From positions 1-64,000 of the forward strand of contig CAXTIG010000025.1 in NCBI GenBank assembly GCA_964244295.1: 64,000 bases of DNA, in the 5' to 3' direction. The notes under the pieces were generated by a model that was given only the letters and a program-made list of their open reading frames with translations, ran no database searches and had not been told where the DNA came from. This document shows positions 1 through 8,080 of this stretch, piece by piece. The position numbers were made by a program, and so were the translations under genes. Source of the DNA: JAJAZB01 sp964244295. GTDB taxonomy: Bacteria > Bacteroidota > Bacteroidia > Cytophagales > Spirosomataceae. Position 1 is the first letter of the stretch; every line of letters starts with the position of its first letter.

Positions 1-54
1 GCAATTAACCAACGTTCTCGGTGGTAGTTTCCAATGGGCTACCTAAACAGTTAC

Positions 55-122
55 GAACAAGAAATAAGGAATGAAGAAGGAGACAAATGGCCGCTCACTT
101 TCTCATTCCTTATTTCTTGTTC
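55..122. repeat. Inverted repeat downstream of mscL
   Basis: Arms 55-74 and 103-122 are exact reverse complements (20 bp) around a 28-nt loop. The repeat lies just past the mscL stop codon. It may act as a terminator for mscL, but it also fits the family of long intergenic palindromes seen throughout the window. No gene is visible in bases 1-141. Confidence 0.8.
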
Positions 123-141
123 TTACTTTTTCCTGAAATCC

Positions 142-570
142 CTACTTCAGTGGCTGCGTCCGCAACGCATCACGAATTTCGGTGAGGAGCACTTCCTCCT
201 TCGTCGGCCCTACTTCGAGCACTTCGGGAGCCGTGGCTTTTTTGTCCATCAATCGGTTGACGGCTTTCACGATCCAGAAAATGATGAAGGCCAGAATGAT
301 AAAATTAATCAGCGCCGTAAAGAAGCTGCCGTAAGCGAACACCGGCCCCTGCGCCCTTGCGGCGGCCAGCGTGAGGCCCTGCTGAACCTTGTCCGAAAGC
401 GGCAGGTAGCGGTTGCTGAAATCGACGTCGCCCGCAATACCCACGATGGGCATGATGAGATCGGCCACAACCGAGTCTACGATTTTGCCGAAGCCCGCGC
501 CGATGATGACCCCCACGGCGAGGTCCATCACGTTGCCCCGCATGATAAAATCCTTGAATTCCTTGAGCAT
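142..570 (-). CDS. mscL: Large-conductance mechanosensitive channel MscL
   Basis: A 142-residue inner-membrane channel that opens under membrane tension and releases solutes on hypo-osmotic shock. The N-terminus has the family pattern: an amphipathic start (MLKEFKDFIMRGN), then pore helix TM1 with small residues (VMDLAVGVIIGAGFGKIV). TM2 lies near residues 87-108 (NFIILAFIIFWIVKAVN), followed by a short charged cytoplasmic tail. Length is normal for MscL. It appears monocistronic on the minus strand, with an inverted repeat downstream. The identification is secure. Confidence 0.97.
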   Translation of the reverse strand: MLKEFKDFIMRGNVMDLAVGVIIGAGFGKIVDSVVADLIMPIVGIAGDVDFSNRYLPLSDKVQQGLTLAAARAQGPVFAYGSFFTALINFIILAFIIFWIVKAVNRLMDKKATAPEVLEVGPTKEEVLLTEIRDALRTQPLK

Positions 571-640
571 GGTTAGAAGGGTTTAGGTTGTGAAATTGGG
601 TAAGGTAAGCGCTTGAATTAAGGGAAAAAGACCCGGAAAA

Positions 641-1555
641 TCAAAATGTGTACAGAAAGCCAAGGCCAGAAACAAAACTCACCTGAGTCGCCGGACTTTT
701 CCCGGCGGGCGTCAGGGCCTGGTCGTAGAGGATGATGGTGTTGACGTTGACATTGAAATACTTCCCAATTTTCGCGGCCAGCACGGCATCGAGGCGGTTG
801 GCAATCGCGGCCAGGTCGGCGTAATCGGCGAAAGCCTGGTAGCGAAGTTTGAGGTTGACATCCTTCACGAGTTCGCGGTCGAAATTGGCCAGCAACTGAA
901 AACCCACCTGATTGCGTACTTTTTTCCCCTCTTGGCCCGGAAACAGGGGCAGCAGGGCGTCGTCGGCCACGATGGTCTGGCGCATGGCCCCGACCCCGAA
1001 CTGAAGCGAAAAATAGCTGACGGGTTTGTACTCGAACCCCGCCGATTCGGTCAGTTGCGCGGGCGAAAACAGGTTGGACACCTTCGTGCGCACCTCGCCG
1101 CCCTGGGCGTTGGTGGCGTAGAGGTACCCCGGCGAAAACTGAGTCAGGAAGTTGATCCCGGCGAAAAAATTCCACTTCGGGCTGCGCAATTGCCGCCCGT
1201 ACTTCGAGTCGAATAGGATAACGTCGATGTTTTTACGCGTCGATTGCCCCTCCACCCGCCCCAGGCCGTACTGAAGTTGCAGGGCGTTGGTCCACTCGGT
1301 TTTCTCGCGTTTGTAATTGGCGTTGGCCTTGAAAGCCAGCAGCAGAGCGTTGGCCCCGAGTGCGCCCGTCCGGTCTTTCCAGGCTCCGTTGAACGACGAG
1401 AGGTTGAACGTCGCCCCTAGTTGAACGTCTTTTTTCCAGTAACTGGTGTCTTTGGCAATCAGCAGGCGGGTCGTATCGGGGTCGGGGTTTTGGGCTTGGG
1501 CGGTAATGGAGAACAGCAAGGACGTCGCGAACGGAATGAAAGCGTGGATTTTCAT
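641..1555 (-). CDS. DUF3078 family outer-membrane protein
   Basis: A 304-residue exported protein. It has a signal peptide (residues 1-21, ending SITAQAQ), then a sequence rich in alternating hydrophobic and polar residues, as in an outer-membrane beta barrel. The pattern (WKKDVQLGATFNLSSFNGAW near the N-terminus, repeated aromatic strands, terminal ...GLGFLYTF with a C-terminal aromatic) matches the Bacteroidota DUF3078 family, whose function is unknown. Its neighbours give no functional clue. Family assignment is from memory of the motif and is fairly confident; the barrel is inferred. Confidence 0.8.
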   Translation of the reverse strand: MKIHAFIPFATSLLFSITAQAQNPDPDTTRLLIAKDTSYWKKDVQLGATFNLSSFNGAWKDRTGALGANALLLAFKANANYKREKTEWTNALQLQYGLGRVEGQSTRKNIDVILFDSKYGRQLRSPKWNFFAGINFLTQFSPGYLYATNAQGGEVRTKVSNLFSPAQLTESAGFEYKPVSYFSLQFGVGAMRQTIVADDALLPLFPGQEGKKVRNQVGFQLLANFDRELVKDVNLKLRYQAFADYADLAAIANRLDAVLAAKIGKYFNVNVNTIILYDQALTPAGKSPATQVSFVSGLGFLYTF

Positions 1556-1692
1556 GAAAAGAAGTGGGTTGGGGTTGGCCCATAAACCCAGCCTCCACGC
1601 CGATTGTTTGGAAAACAGCGGCGGTAAGTCAGCGGTTGGATAGCACGAAATGCCCTCGTTTTCGTTCTATCTAAAAAATACTTCGTCCTGCC

Positions 1693-2184
1693 GTGCTAAA
1701 ATTTCTGCTCGTTTTTTTAGGACTGACTCTCTTCACCGAAGTTTGCGGGCAGGGTCGGTCGCCCGTCCATCCGGTTACCGACACTACCCGCCGCCTCATC
1801 ACCCTCGAAACGACCGCGTGCCGGGGCACTTGTCCCGTTCAGGTACTGTCGGTTTTTGCGGATGGCTGGGCCGTGTACGAAGGCCGTTTCCACACCGACT
1901 GGGAAGGCACTTACGAGCGGCGTTTGTCGCAAAAAGAGTTGCGGACACTCGTGAAGCAATTCCGGGCCGTCCGGTTTTTCACCTTTAAAAACAGCTACAC
2001 CGAAAAAGTCACCGATTTGCCCAGTACCTACCTGACCTTCTGCGACGAGGGCCACTGCAAAACCATCCTCGACTACGCGGGCACGCCGCCCGAAGTCAGG
2101 CAGTTGGAGCAAAGCGTACTGGTGCTGCTGAAGAAGCGAGGCTGGAAATTCGTAAAGCCTTTCCACGTCTTATGGACGGATTGA
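1693..2184 (+). CDS. DUF6438 domain secreted protein
   Basis: A 163-residue protein with a GTG start at 1693 and a hydrophobic N-terminus that looks like a signal peptide (residues 1-19). The core contains LITLETTACRGTCPVQ, the Cys-containing signature of DUF6438, followed by the YEGR and FRAVRFF segments typical of that family. Two cysteines sit in the signature (CRGTC) and two more in FCDEGHC, so disulphides are possible. Function is unknown. It converges on tsf and shares a bidirectional terminator at 2192-2222. No in-frame ATG gives a better start. Confidence 0.72.
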   Translation: MLKFLLVFLGLTLFTEVCGQGRSPVHPVTDTTRRLITLETTACRGTCPVQVLSVFADGWAVYEGRFHTDWEGTYERRLSQKELRTLVKQFRAVRFFTFKNSYTEKVTDLPSTYLTFCDEGHCKTILDYAGTPPEVRQLEQSVLVLLKKRGWKFVKPFHVLWTD

Positions 2185-2191
2185 GACAACA

Positions 2192-2222
2192 AAAAGCCCC
2201 CTGGCTGCGCCAGGGGGCTTTT
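2192..2222. terminator. Bidirectional rho-independent terminator
   Basis: A 13-bp perfect stem (2192-2204 with 2210-2222), 5-nt loop, G+C-rich core, A-run on one side and T-run on the other. It sits between the convergent DUF6438 gene and tsf, so it can end transcripts from both directions. Confidence 0.9.
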
Positions 2223-2243
2223 CAAGAAACGAAAACGGGAAAA

Positions 2244-3083
2244 TTATCCGCCAATCGCCACGCGCTTGAACGCCGACACCGTCAGGCCCTTCTGCGTTTG
2301 TTCGAGCAGTTGGGCGATGGTCAGGTTGCCGTCTTTCACGAATTGCTGGGCCAGCAGCGTATTTTCTTTGTAGAATTTCTCCAGCTTGCCCTGGGCGATG
2401 CGCTCCAGCATGGCTTCGGGTTTGCCTTCGGCGCGGGCCTGCTCCTTGCCGATTTCAATTTCCCGCTCGATGGTCGCCGAATCCACGCCGGTCCGGTCGA
2501 TGGCGACGGGTTTCATAGCAGCAATCTGCATGGCAAGGTCCTTACCTACTTCGGTTACGTCGGTTCCGTTGGTGTTGTCGAGGGCTACCAGCACCCCCAG
2601 TTTGCCCGTCGAGTGAACGTAGGCAATTACTTTATCGGCGCTCAGGTTGACGTAATCGGCCAGTTCGATTTTCTCGCCAATTTTCCCGATCAATTCCACG
2701 ATGTGCTCCTGTGCGGAGCGGCCATCGCCGAGCGTCGTCGCCAGCAGGGCGTCTTTGTCGGCGGGGTTGGTCGTTACGGCCAGGGCCAGCAGGTCCTGCA
2801 CGAGTTTCTGGAAATCCTGCACTTTCGAAACCGGCTCGGTTTCGCAGGCTAGCGCCACAAGTTTGCCGTTGCTACTGTCGGGGCTGATGTGCGTTAGCAC
2901 GCGCCCTTCCGACACGGCGTTGTCGGCGCGCTTGGCGGCCACTTTCTGGCCCGCTTTGCGCAAAATATCCACGGCCTTTTCGAAGTCGCCCTCGGCTTCG
3001 GTTAGGGCTTTTTTACAATCCATCATGCCCGCGCCGGTCATTTGGCGCAGCTTGTTTACGTCGCTTGCGGTAATTGCAGCCAT
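2244..3083 (-). CDS. tsf: Translation elongation factor Ts
   Basis: EF-Ts (279 residues) is the guanine-nucleotide exchange factor that recycles EF-Tu·GDP. The N-terminal UBA-like domain carries the family signature (VNKLRQMTGAGMMDCKKAL, residues 9-27), followed by the core with ALACETEPVSK (CETDFVAR-like) and the dimerisation and C-terminal modules. Length is usual. It is the last gene of rplM-rpsI-rpsB-tsf, 161 bp after rpsB, with a palindrome in that gap and a terminator downstream. The identification is secure. Confidence 0.98.
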   Translation of the reverse strand: MAAITASDVNKLRQMTGAGMMDCKKALTEAEGDFEKAVDILRKAGQKVAAKRADNAVSEGRVLTHISPDSSNGKLVALACETEPVSKVQDFQKLVQDLLALAVTTNPADKDALLATTLGDGRSAQEHIVELIGKIGEKIELADYVNLSADKVIAYVHSTGKLGVLVALDNTNGTDVTEVGKDLAMQIAAMKPVAIDRTGVDSATIEREIEIGKEQARAEGKPEAMLERIAQGKLEKFYKENTLLAQQFVKDGNLTIAQLLEQTQKGLTVSAFKRVAIGG

Positions 3084-3109
3084 TTTCGTTGGTTGGGAAA
3101 AACTGGTTG

Positions 3110-3170
3110 GCCCCCAACCCCGAAGGGGGGCATTTCTGTTTTGATAAGCCCCCTTCGGGGGTTGGGGGGC
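3110..3170. repeat. Inverted repeat in the rpsB-tsf gap
   Basis: Imperfect long palindrome of G/C runs: the arm around 3110-3131 (CCCCCAACCCCGAAGGGGG type) pairs with 3147-3169, with a loop of about 16 nt. It lies inside an operon, between rpsB and tsf, so it cannot act as a complete terminator without separating the two genes. Confidence 0.75.
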
Positions 3171-3244
3171 TTTTTAAACTAAATAGCCCACAGGTTTCGG
3201 CTATGGGCTATTCGGTTAGTGAAAAAAACGGGTAGTTTACTGGA

Positions 3245-4069
3245 TTAGGCTTCGGTAGCTGCCTCGTCAACCACCGCAGCGGTGGGAGCCGTCGCTTCAA
3301 TGGGGGCGGCTACGGTGGCGGTATCTTCGGCCCGTTTGGCGTCTTCTTCTTCTTGCAGGCGGGCATCGTCTTTGTCCTGCTTGCGCTCCATCAGCCCTTC
3401 TTCGATCGCTTTGCCAATGGCCAGGGTGATGATGGAAATGGATTTATAGGCGTCGTCGTTGGCCGGGATGGCGTAATCGACCAGGGCGGGGTTCGAGTTG
3501 GTGTCGCACATGGCAAACACCGGGATACCCAGGCGCTTGGCTTCGGCCACGGCGATGTGTTCGCGCTTCACGTCGATCACAAACAACGCGGCGGGCAGGC
3601 GGGTGAGGTCGGCCACCCCACCGAGAAGTTTTTCGAGTTTGACGCGTTCCCGATCCATCATCAAACGCTCACGCTTGGCCAGGTTGCTCACCGTGGTTTC
3701 GTCTTTGAGCATCTTCTCAATGGTCGACATTTTCTTCAGCGACTTCCGGATCGTGGCGAAGTTGGTGAGCATTCCACCCAGCCAGCGTTCGGTCACGAAG
3801 GGCATTTTCAGGCGCTTGGCCTCTTCCGCTACGATTTCCTGGGCTTGCTTTTTGGTGGCGACAAACATCACCTTCCGACCCGAACGCACCGTGGCCTTGA
3901 TGGCGTGGGAGGCTTCGTCGAGGGAGGCCAGCGTTTTGTTGAGGTCGATGATGTGGATACCGTTTTTCTCCATGAAAATGTACGGCGCCATGCGTGGATC
4001 CCACTTGCGGGTCAGGTGACCGAAGTGTACCCCGGCATCCAACAGGTCTTTGTATTCTAATTGTGCCAT
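3245..4069 (-). CDS. rpsB: 30S ribosomal protein S2
   Basis: S2 (274 residues from the chosen start) binds the small-subunit head-body junction and anchors S1. The start at 4069 gives MAQLEYKDLLDAGVHFGHLTRKWDPRM, the classic S2 N-terminus; an upstream in-frame ATG at 4192 would add 41 unrelated residues and is rejected. The signatures AIVEEA-like EEAKRLKMPFVTERWLGG, LTNFATIRKS and the VIDVKREHIAVAEAKRLGIPV stretch are all present. The C-terminus has an Ala/Glu/Thr-rich tail of about 40 residues, common in Bacteroidota. Third gene of the rplM-rpsI-rpsB-tsf operon. Confidence 0.98.
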   Translation of the reverse strand: MAQLEYKDLLDAGVHFGHLTRKWDPRMAPYIFMEKNGIHIIDLNKTLASLDEASHAIKATVRSGRKVMFVATKKQAQEIVAEEAKRLKMPFVTERWLGGMLTNFATIRKSLKKMSTIEKMLKDETTVSNLAKRERLMMDRERVKLEKLLGGVADLTRLPAALFVIDVKREHIAVAEAKRLGIPVFAMCDTNSNPALVDYAIPANDDAYKSISIITLAIGKAIEEGLMERKQDKDDARLQEEEDAKRAEDTATVAAPIEATAPTAAVVDEAATEA

Positions 4070-4195
4070 TTTTGGGTCGATAGTCGTCAGTCGATAGTCG
4101 TTAGCTACTACGCTGAGATTCGTTGGTTGGTTGGAAAAAATTGAATTGGGCTTGAACCGGCACCGGACACTGTAAGCCGGGTTCAGAGGCAAATC

Positions 4196-4296
4196 GTCTG
4201 AATCAGAATCTACAGAATTGGAGAATTTTCAGAACTCAAAAATAATCATTTCCTTAATTCTGAAAATTCTCCAATTCTGTAGATTCTGATTCAGAC
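4196..4296. repeat. 39-bp perfect inverted repeat in the rpsI-rpsB gap
   Basis: Arms 4196-4234 and 4258-4296 are exact reverse complements (39 bp) separated by 23 nt. The outer ends (GTCTGAA) and inner ends (ATTTTCAG) match those of the palindromes at 18793-18924 and 32920-33036, suggesting one repeat family. It lies between two ribosomal protein genes of the same operon. Confidence 0.9.
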
Positions 4297-4302
4297 AAAA
4301 AA

Positions 4303-4692
4303 TTATCGCTTCGAGAACTGGAACTTGCGGCGAGCTTTGCGGCGACCGGGCTTTTTACGTTCCACCATGCGAGGGTCGCGGGTCAGGAAGCCTTCTTTTT
4401 TCAGGGCCGGGCGAAATTCGCCGTTCACTTCGCAGAGGGCACGCGAGAGGGCCATCCGAATCGCTTCGGCTTGACCGGCGATGCCACCACCATCCACAGA
4501 AACCTTCAAATCATACGTTCCCTGCGCTTTCACGGCGGCGAAAGGCTGGTTGACAATGATTTGCAGAATTTCCGAAGGGAAATATTCCTTAAACTCGCGA
4601 CCGTTCACGAGGATGTCGCCCTTGCCGGGCGTCAGGTACAAGCGGGCGACCGAGGTTTTGCGCCGACCCAGCGTATTGGTTACGTCTGCCAT
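4303..4692 (-). CDS. rpsI: 30S ribosomal protein S9
   Basis: S9 (129 residues) lies in the small-subunit head, its C-terminal tail reaching the P-site tRNA. The sequence shows LGRRKTSVARLYL, the GGGIAGQAEAIRMALSRAL signature and the basic C-terminus ending KFQFSKR, whose terminal Lys-Arg contacts tRNA in known ribosomes. Length is normal. It follows rplM by 88 bp, and that gap holds an imperfect inverted repeat. The identification is secure. Confidence 0.98.
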   Translation of the reverse strand: MADVTNTLGRRKTSVARLYLTPGKGDILVNGREFKEYFPSEILQIIVNQPFAAVKAQGTYDLKVSVDGGGIAGQAEAIRMALSRALCEVNGEFRPALKKEGFLTRDPRMVERKKPGRRKARRKFQFSKR

Positions 4693-4695
4693 TGT

Positions 4696-4771
4696 TTAGT
4701 GAAAAGGGTAGAGTGAAAAGTGAAGAGTGAAAAGACAGTTGCGTCAACTTTTCACTTTTACCTTTTCGCTT
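4696..4771. repeat. Imperfect inverted repeat in the rplM-rpsI gap
   Basis: An AGTGAAAAG-rich stretch (about 4696-4722) is roughly complementary to 4744-4771 (CTTTTCACTTTT...). The pairing is imperfect but covers more than 20 positions. It is the third palindromic insert inside the rplM-rpsI-rpsB-tsf operon. Confidence 0.6.
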
Positions 4772-4780
4772 TTAACTGAA

Positions 4781-5224
4781 TTACAATTCGATTTGATTGG
4801 GTTGCTGGGCACCGTGGGGGTGTTCGCTGCCGGCGTACACGTGCAGGTTGGTAAACAACCGACGACCGAGGCGATTCTTGGGCAACATCCCGCGCACGGC
4901 CGCTTCCACGACACCACGGGGATTTTTGGCCAGCACCTCGCGAGGAGTGGCAAAGCGCTGTCCGCCGGGATAGCCCGTGTGGCGTACGTACACTTTGTCG
5001 GTCATTTTCTTGCCCGTCAGTCGCACCTTCTCGGCGTTGATGACGATCACGTTGTCGCCGCAGTCGGCGTTGGGCGTAAAATTGGTCTTGTGCTTGCCCC
5101 GGATCAGGCTGGCGATTTTGCTCGAAAGCCGCCCGAGTACCTCGTTTTCAGCGTCGATCACCACCCACTGTTTTTGTGCGGTGGCTTTGTTGGCCGAAAT
5201 GGTTTTGTAACTTAACGTATCCAC
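4781..5224 (-). CDS. rplM: 50S ribosomal protein L13
   Basis: L13 (147 residues) is an early-assembling large-subunit protein. It begins MDTLSYKTISANKATAQKQW and shows WVVIDAENEVLGRLSSKIA, the YVRHTGYPGG motif and AVRGMLPKNRLGR, all characteristic of bacterial L13. First gene of rplM-rpsI-rpsB-tsf; a Bacteroidota-type -7 promoter element (TATATTTG) lies 74 bp upstream. The identification is secure. Confidence 0.98.
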   Translation of the reverse strand: MDTLSYKTISANKATAQKQWVVIDAENEVLGRLSSKIASLIRGKHKTNFTPNADCGDNVIVINAEKVRLTGKKMTDKVYVRHTGYPGGQRFATPREVLAKNPRGVVEAAVRGMLPKNRLGRRLFTNLHVYAGSEHPHGAQQPNQIEL

Positions 5225-5297
5225 TTTGTATCGCTGTTTTGTGATTCTCAGGCTTGGATTTCAAGGCATTACCCACCCCGCCCTGAAAATGGGAGTG

Positions 5298-5328
5298 CAA
5301 ATATAGGTGCTTGCCCCAAAACCTCCAA
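5298..5328 (-). promoter_or_regulatory. Probable promoter of the rplM operon
   Basis: On the minus strand, TATATTTG (5298-5305) matches the Bacteroidota -7 consensus TAnnTTTG. A TTG trinucleotide at 5326-5328, 20 bp upstream, could be the -33 element. It lies 74-104 bp ahead of the rplM start. Confidence 0.6.
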
Positions 5329-5374
5329 GAAGGGGTTGAAATTTAGTTGGTTGTGGAAGCCATCCCCACAAAAA

Positions 5375-5398
5375 GCCCGGTGGTAAATACCACCGGGC
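5375..5398 (-). terminator. Rho-independent terminator
   Basis: A 10-bp G+C-rich perfect stem (5375-5384 with 5389-5398) with a 4-nt loop, followed on the minus strand by a T-run. It ends transcription of the gene at 5429-6163. Confidence 0.85.
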
Positions 5399-5428
5399 GT
5401 AAAAATGCAGAATCGGAAACGTCAACGA

Positions 5429-6163
5429 TCAGAGTTGTTCCACCGGCTCCTCGCCCACCGTCGGCGTGCGCCACGAACGTCCGGCGGCTTGCCGCAGGGT
5501 GGCGGCTTCTTCGCGTAGCCCCTTGATTTCCTCGTGCTGGCTTTGCACTTGTTTCCGCAAGGTGTTCAGTAATTGATCGTTACGGGTCAGGGCATCCCGC
5601 TCCCGGAAGCGCAGCCGTTTGATTTGTCTTCGCGACACTCCGTAAAGCAGGGCCAAAATCAGCGCCAGCACCACGGCTAAGCCCGCAATCAAGGTGAGAG
5701 GATTGGTACTCCATTCCGTGGGAAATACGACCGCAGGGCTGGGTTCCGGGACAGTTTCGGTCTTTGCTTCTTCTAATTCTTCCGATGCGGCCTCTGGCGT
5801 GGCAACCACCACGGGCTTCAGACTCAGAACGGAGTCCAGCCCCCGCACGAAGCTACTGAGTTGCACCCGTTTCTGCGGGCCTTCCTGTTGCAGGTGGGCC
5901 TGAATAGGGGCTAAAGCACGTTGAATTGAATCAGGGCTGGCACTAGCCAAAGCTGCGCTCAGCGTCTTCAATTCGGGATGATATACTTGAATGGCGGGTT
6001 CTTGGGAGAGGCGTTTGAGTACGGCATCCAGCGGTTCGTTTTCGGTCAGTAAGGCTCCTTTTTCCCAGCGGGTAATCGGCACTTTCTGCGCGGGAATGGG
6101 CTGTTGGGCCAGCAAGGGCGAAACCATTAGCCAGGAAAGGAAAAGTAAGTACACTTGTTTCAT
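5429..6163 (-). CDS. Exported single-span membrane protein, unknown function
   Basis: 244 residues, no recognised family. Visible parts are a signal peptide (residues 1-19, ending LLAQ), a soluble region of about 130 residues rich in Ala, Gln and Leu, a Glu/Pro-rich linker, one transmembrane segment near residues 155-176 (TLIAGLAVVLALILALLYGV), then a basic stop-transfer and a predicted coiled coil (RFRERDALTRNDQLLNTLRKQVQSQ region). The arrangement suggests an envelope-anchored protein with a cytoplasmic coiled coil. It is transcribed alone and has its own terminator at 5375-5398. Confidence 0.75.
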   Translation of the reverse strand: MKQVYLLFLSWLMVSPLLAQQPIPAQKVPITRWEKGALLTENEPLDAVLKRLSQEPAIQVYHPELKTLSAALASASPDSIQRALAPIQAHLQQEGPQKRVQLSSFVRGLDSVLSLKPVVVATPEAASEELEEAKTETVPEPSPAVVFPTEWSTNPLTLIAGLAVVLALILALLYGVSRRQIKRLRFRERDALTRNDQLLNTLRKQVQSQHEEIKGLREEAATLRQAAGRSWRTPTVGEEPVEQL

Positions 6164-6309
6164 GGGTTGACTCAGGTTGGTGTTGCGTTTTTACCAAATT
6201 GTCGGAAAGGGTTTCCTCTAAAAGAGCTTGCCATTTCTTACCAACAAAGTAGCCACTTCTGAAAATGTATCCAAAACCGAACGCTAGAAATTTTAGACTA
6301 AAAAATAAA

Positions 6310-6340
6310 AACCCCTCAAATCAAGGCGATTTGAGGGGTT
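6310..6340 (-). terminator. Stranded tRNA-Phe terminator beside the distal att repeat
   Basis: A 13-bp perfect stem (6310-6322 with 6328-6340), 5-nt loop, followed on the minus strand by a long T-rich run. It begins 3 bp beyond the 17-bp copy of the tRNA-Phe 3' end at 6343-6359. This is where the original tRNA-Phe terminator would be left if an element had inserted at the tRNA 3' end, so I read it as the displaced native terminator. Confidence 0.8.
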
Positions 6341-6342
6341 TC

Positions 6343-6359
6343 GTGGTAAAGGGCGGATT
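6343..6359. repeat. Distal attachment site (17-bp tRNA-Phe copy)
   Basis: Exact 17-base copy of the 3' end of tRNA-Phe (11515-11531), same orientation, sharing no flanking identity. It marks the far junction of the island. The native terminator (6310-6340) lies immediately outside. Confidence 0.85.
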
Positions 6360-6434
6360 GTACCAAAAACCACTTTAACCGCTGAACCCCAAAATCTTAT
6401 CTTTTAACCTTCATTCTTAGAGTGTAACAAAAGT

Positions 6435-7760
6435 CAATGGTTCGTCAAAGGTTAAGCGGCCCTACAGCCGAAACTATACAACTGGCGCACTTTGGGGTCA
6501 TTTTTAGTCAACTGGGTGCCTTCGGGCAAGATGGAAATAAATTCCTCAAGGAGTAACTGATTGTGATAGCGGGTTTTCACATCGGCCATTGAGAAGGGCT
6601 GGCGAGCAGCGCCCTGCCCAACCGGGCGACGCTCGGCTTTGGCGAGGTTAACGGCTGTCAAGGCCGCATTGATGTGGTAGTCGAGTTTATTGGTGGAGCG
6701 GGCCTGGCAGTCACTCAAGCCGGTGAATTGCTTGGCATCGCGAATGAGAAACTCCTGCTGGTAGCGCAGGCGGTAGTAGCGCACAATCATCCAGGCGGGC
6801 AAGTTCACATCCGTCGAGAAGTACAACTTATAGTGAGTAGGCTGACCAGCCGCGTCGAGATACTGGGAGTAGGCCAGTTTGATAGCGCCCTTGAGAAAAG
6901 GGCAGTTGACCACGCCCGAATAGATGCGTAGCTGTTCATCCTGGTGGCTGAGGGTAAAGTACTCCAGGTCGAGGTGGGCCAAATCCACTTTACCCGCATA
7001 CTGACGGGGGCGGCCTTTGCCAGTGGCTTTAGGCCCCCGGTAGTGGTAGCGCAGGCGGGCATCGTGCCGGAGCAAACTGATGACGTGAAGGGAGGTTTGG
7101 GTGCAAATGCGTTCAATGAAGGCGCGCTTGGCAAAGTAAGCGTCAACGGCCAGATAGCCGCTAAGTTGCTCACAGCGAACGGATTGCCAAATCACACCCT
7201 GAGCGTAGTGGTCAATCAGGCTAAGGTCTTTGGCGGCTCGTTCAGCCGGGCCGGGCGTTTGAACCGCATCCAGATGCCAAGCCGTGTGCTGCTCGATGTC
7301 GACGACCGAGAGCAGGGCCAGTTCCAGGCCCCAGAGGGCTCGCCCGGCGCTACCCGACCAGAATTGGCCCAAGCCGGGGGTGGCTTGGCCACTCTTGGGC
7401 AGATAGGTAGCGTCGAGCGCCAGGAGAAAATGGCCCGAGCCATAGGCCTCAATCAAGGGCTGATTCAGGCTGGCAAAGTCAACAAATTGCTCGAAGTGTA
7501 AGCGCAGGGAATGTTCGCAGTACTGCCCGCTGTGGCGGGCCAGTTGCAAAAAATTAATCCGATGACGAACACTGAGAAACAACATCAGAATATGCGTGAG
7601 AAATTGACGACGGTACTTGGTCAGGTCAGTAGCTTTGGCTACTATTGCCTCGATGAGGGCGTCCCCTTGCATTGGCGTGGGTGGTTTGGGAGGTCAGAGA
7701 CCCAAAGCTACCACGCCTTTTTTTCTGCCCTCACCTCATCCCAGGATTGACGAACCATTG
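6435..7760 (-). mobile_element. IS4-family insertion sequence
   Basis: A 1,326-bp element with perfect 14-bp terminal inverted repeats (CAATGGTTCGTCAA at 6435-6448, its reverse complement at 7747-7760) enclosing one transposase gene. I could not find a clean flanking target duplication, so either it has decayed or the true ends extend slightly further. It lies inside the tRNA-Phe island, 75 bp from the distal att repeat. Confidence 0.88.
6452..7672 (-). CDS. IS4-family DDE transposase
   Basis: A 406-residue cut-and-paste transposase. The three acidic positions are visible: the first Asp in LLALDATYLPKSG (near residue 90), the second in GYLAVDAYFAKRAF (near residue 175), and the Glu in the IS4-family YREK signature YRLRYQQEFLIRDAK (Y-x2-R-x3-E-x6-K, near residue 310). 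Its stop codon is a few bases inside the left inverted repeat. The reading frame is intact, so it may be active. Subgroup within IS4 not determined. Confidence 0.93.
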   Translation of the reverse strand: MQGDALIEAIVAKATDLTKYRRQFLTHILMLFLSVRHRINFLQLARHSGQYCEHSLRLHFEQFVDFASLNQPLIEAYGSGHFLLALDATYLPKSGQATPGLGQFWSGSAGRALWGLELALLSVVDIEQHTAWHLDAVQTPGPAERAAKDLSLIDHYAQGVIWQSVRCEQLSGYLAVDAYFAKRAFIERICTQTSLHVISLLRHDARLRYHYRGPKATGKGRPRQYAGKVDLAHLDLEYFTLSHQDEQLRIYSGVVNCPFLKGAIKLAYSQYLDAAGQPTHYKLYFSTDVNLPAWMIVRYYRLRYQQEFLIRDAKQFTGLSDCQARSTNKLDYHINAALTAVNLAKAERRPVGQGAARQPFSMADVKTRYHNQLLLEEFISILPEGTQLTKNDPKVRQLYSFGCRAA

Positions 7761-7872
7761 CAGTGTGCAAACAGCGCTTTTTTTGAGGAGGCGACGGAAT
7801 TCGGTGGGAAACAGCGTTTCCAGCCTGGAAAGAGCCTTTTTAGGGGGAAAATGGCATTTCCGGGAGCAACGG

Positions 7873-7913
7873 CGTAAACAGCCCTTGTTTACAGATGCAA
7901 ACAAATGTTTACA
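7873..7913. repeat. Octamer array A, TGYAAACA family
   Basis: Octamers of the type TG(T/C)AAACA in either orientation start at 7873 (one mismatch), 7886, 7896 and 7906; the last three are exact and spaced 10 bp apart. One further exact copy stands alone at 7766. Spacing of one helical turn puts the sites on one face of the DNA. Confidence 0.8.
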
Positions 7914-8018
7914 CTTGGTATACAGGCACTTACTTGAGAAGTGCTTTCACCAGCCAGAGCGAATCTGGTTAGCAAGCGTCGAAAAAAAGTTGAAAAGAAG
8001 ACTGGAGGCGACCCCGTC

Positions 8019-8080
8019 TGTAAACAACGCTGTAAATACTTGCAAACAGGGCGTAAACAGGATGCAAATGGGCGTTTACA
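8019..8080. repeat. Octamer array B, TGYAAACA family
   Basis: Six sites start at 8019, 8031, 8041, 8052, 8063 and 8073 (spacings 12, 10, 11, 11, 10). The first and third match exactly; the others have one mismatch (8063 has two). The last is in reverse orientation. Confidence 0.8.

Noticed and set aside
4196..4296. Riboswitch or leader element ahead of rpsB
   Set aside because: The structure is a simple perfect hairpin that belongs to a dispersed repeat family and has no conserved riboswitch core.
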